From Anaerolineae bacterium (lineage in GTDB: Bacteria; Chloroflexota; Anaerolineae; UBA1429), in the NCBI GenBank assembly GCA_007118555.1, contig SKRJ01000142.1:1-5685 (forward strand): DNA of 5,685 nt. The letters are read 5' to 3'. The translations under genes were made by a program, and so were the position numbers. Below, piece by piece: positions 5,635 through 5,685 of the stretch; position 1 is the stretch's first letter, and each line of letters starts with the position of its first letter. The notes under the pieces are model-generated. The model did no database searches, was not told where the DNA came from, and worked only from the letters and a program-made list of their open reading frames with translations.

Positions 5635-5685
5635 GTGTTACCTATGTCCTGATACAATGTGTTACCTATGTGTTGACACAGTACA
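5635..5685 (-). repeat. Right terminal inverted repeat of the insertion sequence
   Basis: This is the mirror of 4393-4443. It also holds two boxes, GTGTTACCTATGTC (5635-5648) and GTGTTACCTATGTG (5659-5672), whose starts are 24 bases apart as in the left end. It begins 3 bases after the transposase stop codon and runs to the final base of the window. Confidence 0.88.

Larger units (their letters stand above)
4393..5685 (+). mobile_element. IS481-family insertion sequence
   Basis: The element is about 1,293 bp, within the normal range of the family, and has one transposase gene that fills most of it. It starts with TGTAC and ends with GTACA, and the two ends form 51-bp imperfect inverted repeats. 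The right end coincides with the last base of the window, so the target-site duplication cannot be checked; the left flank is GAAGCTCGTC (4383-4392). The gene, start site and both ends look intact, so the element may be active. It sits about 156 bases upstream of the prs operon promoter, pointing away from it. Its base composition is somewhat less GC-rich than its neighbours, consistent with acquisition. Confidence 0.88.

Noticed and set aside
1..5685. CRISPR arrays, tRNA or rRNA genes, toxin-antitoxin or phage-defence genes
   Set aside because: I looked for spaced direct repeats, tRNA-like cloverleaf ends and small paired genes. The only repeats found are the insertion-sequence ends and the 882-918 hairpin.

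Overview
This is GC-rich bacterial DNA. The DNA alone does not fix the lineage. One promoter has a perfect sigma-70 type -35 box and a near-perfect -10 box, and most genes have clear Shine-Dalgarno sites. The actinobacterial-like 'SPDxGR' form of the PRPP synthetase motif and the style of the beta-propeller lactonase would fit an environmental, non-enteric bacterium, but this is only an impression.

Layout. Positions 1-905 carry two plus-strand genes: a small four-helix membrane protein of unknown function (20-391) and a GNAT-family N-acetyltransferase with a GTG start (456-905). They converge on a three-gene minus-strand operon that occupies 931-4152. In transcription order this encodes a ribose-phosphate pyrophosphokinase with an extra N-terminal region of about 111 residues (prs, 4152-2821), a short-chain dehydrogenase/reductase (2803-1976) and a seven-bladed beta-propeller lactonase of the 6-phosphogluconolactonase-like family (1953-931). 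Gaps inside the operon are 17 and 22 bases, and each holds a good ribosome binding site. A TTGACA-N18-TATACT promoter lies about 50 bases before prs. A perfect 12-bp inverted repeat sits at the convergent junction and probably ends transcription there. The last part of the window (4393-5685) is a complete-looking IS481-family insertion sequence. It has 51-bp imperfect terminal inverted repeats, each holding two copies of a 14-15 bp box spaced 24 bp apart, and one intact DDE transposase (4483-5631). The inverted repeat match runs to the last base of the window.

How the genes may work together. A sugar dehydrogenase (SDR) followed by a lactonase is a classical oxidative pair: aldose to lactone to aldonate. 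PRPP synthetase consumes ribose 5-phosphate, which the oxidative pentose phosphate route supplies. The operon may therefore link oxidative sugar metabolism to PRPP supply. This is inference from context, because neither the SDR nor the lactonase substrate can be read from sequence.

No wholly new system is evident. The points most worth a second look are the extended PRPP synthetase with an altered PRPP-binding loop, the operon that contains it, and the SDR lacking the usual catalytic Asn.
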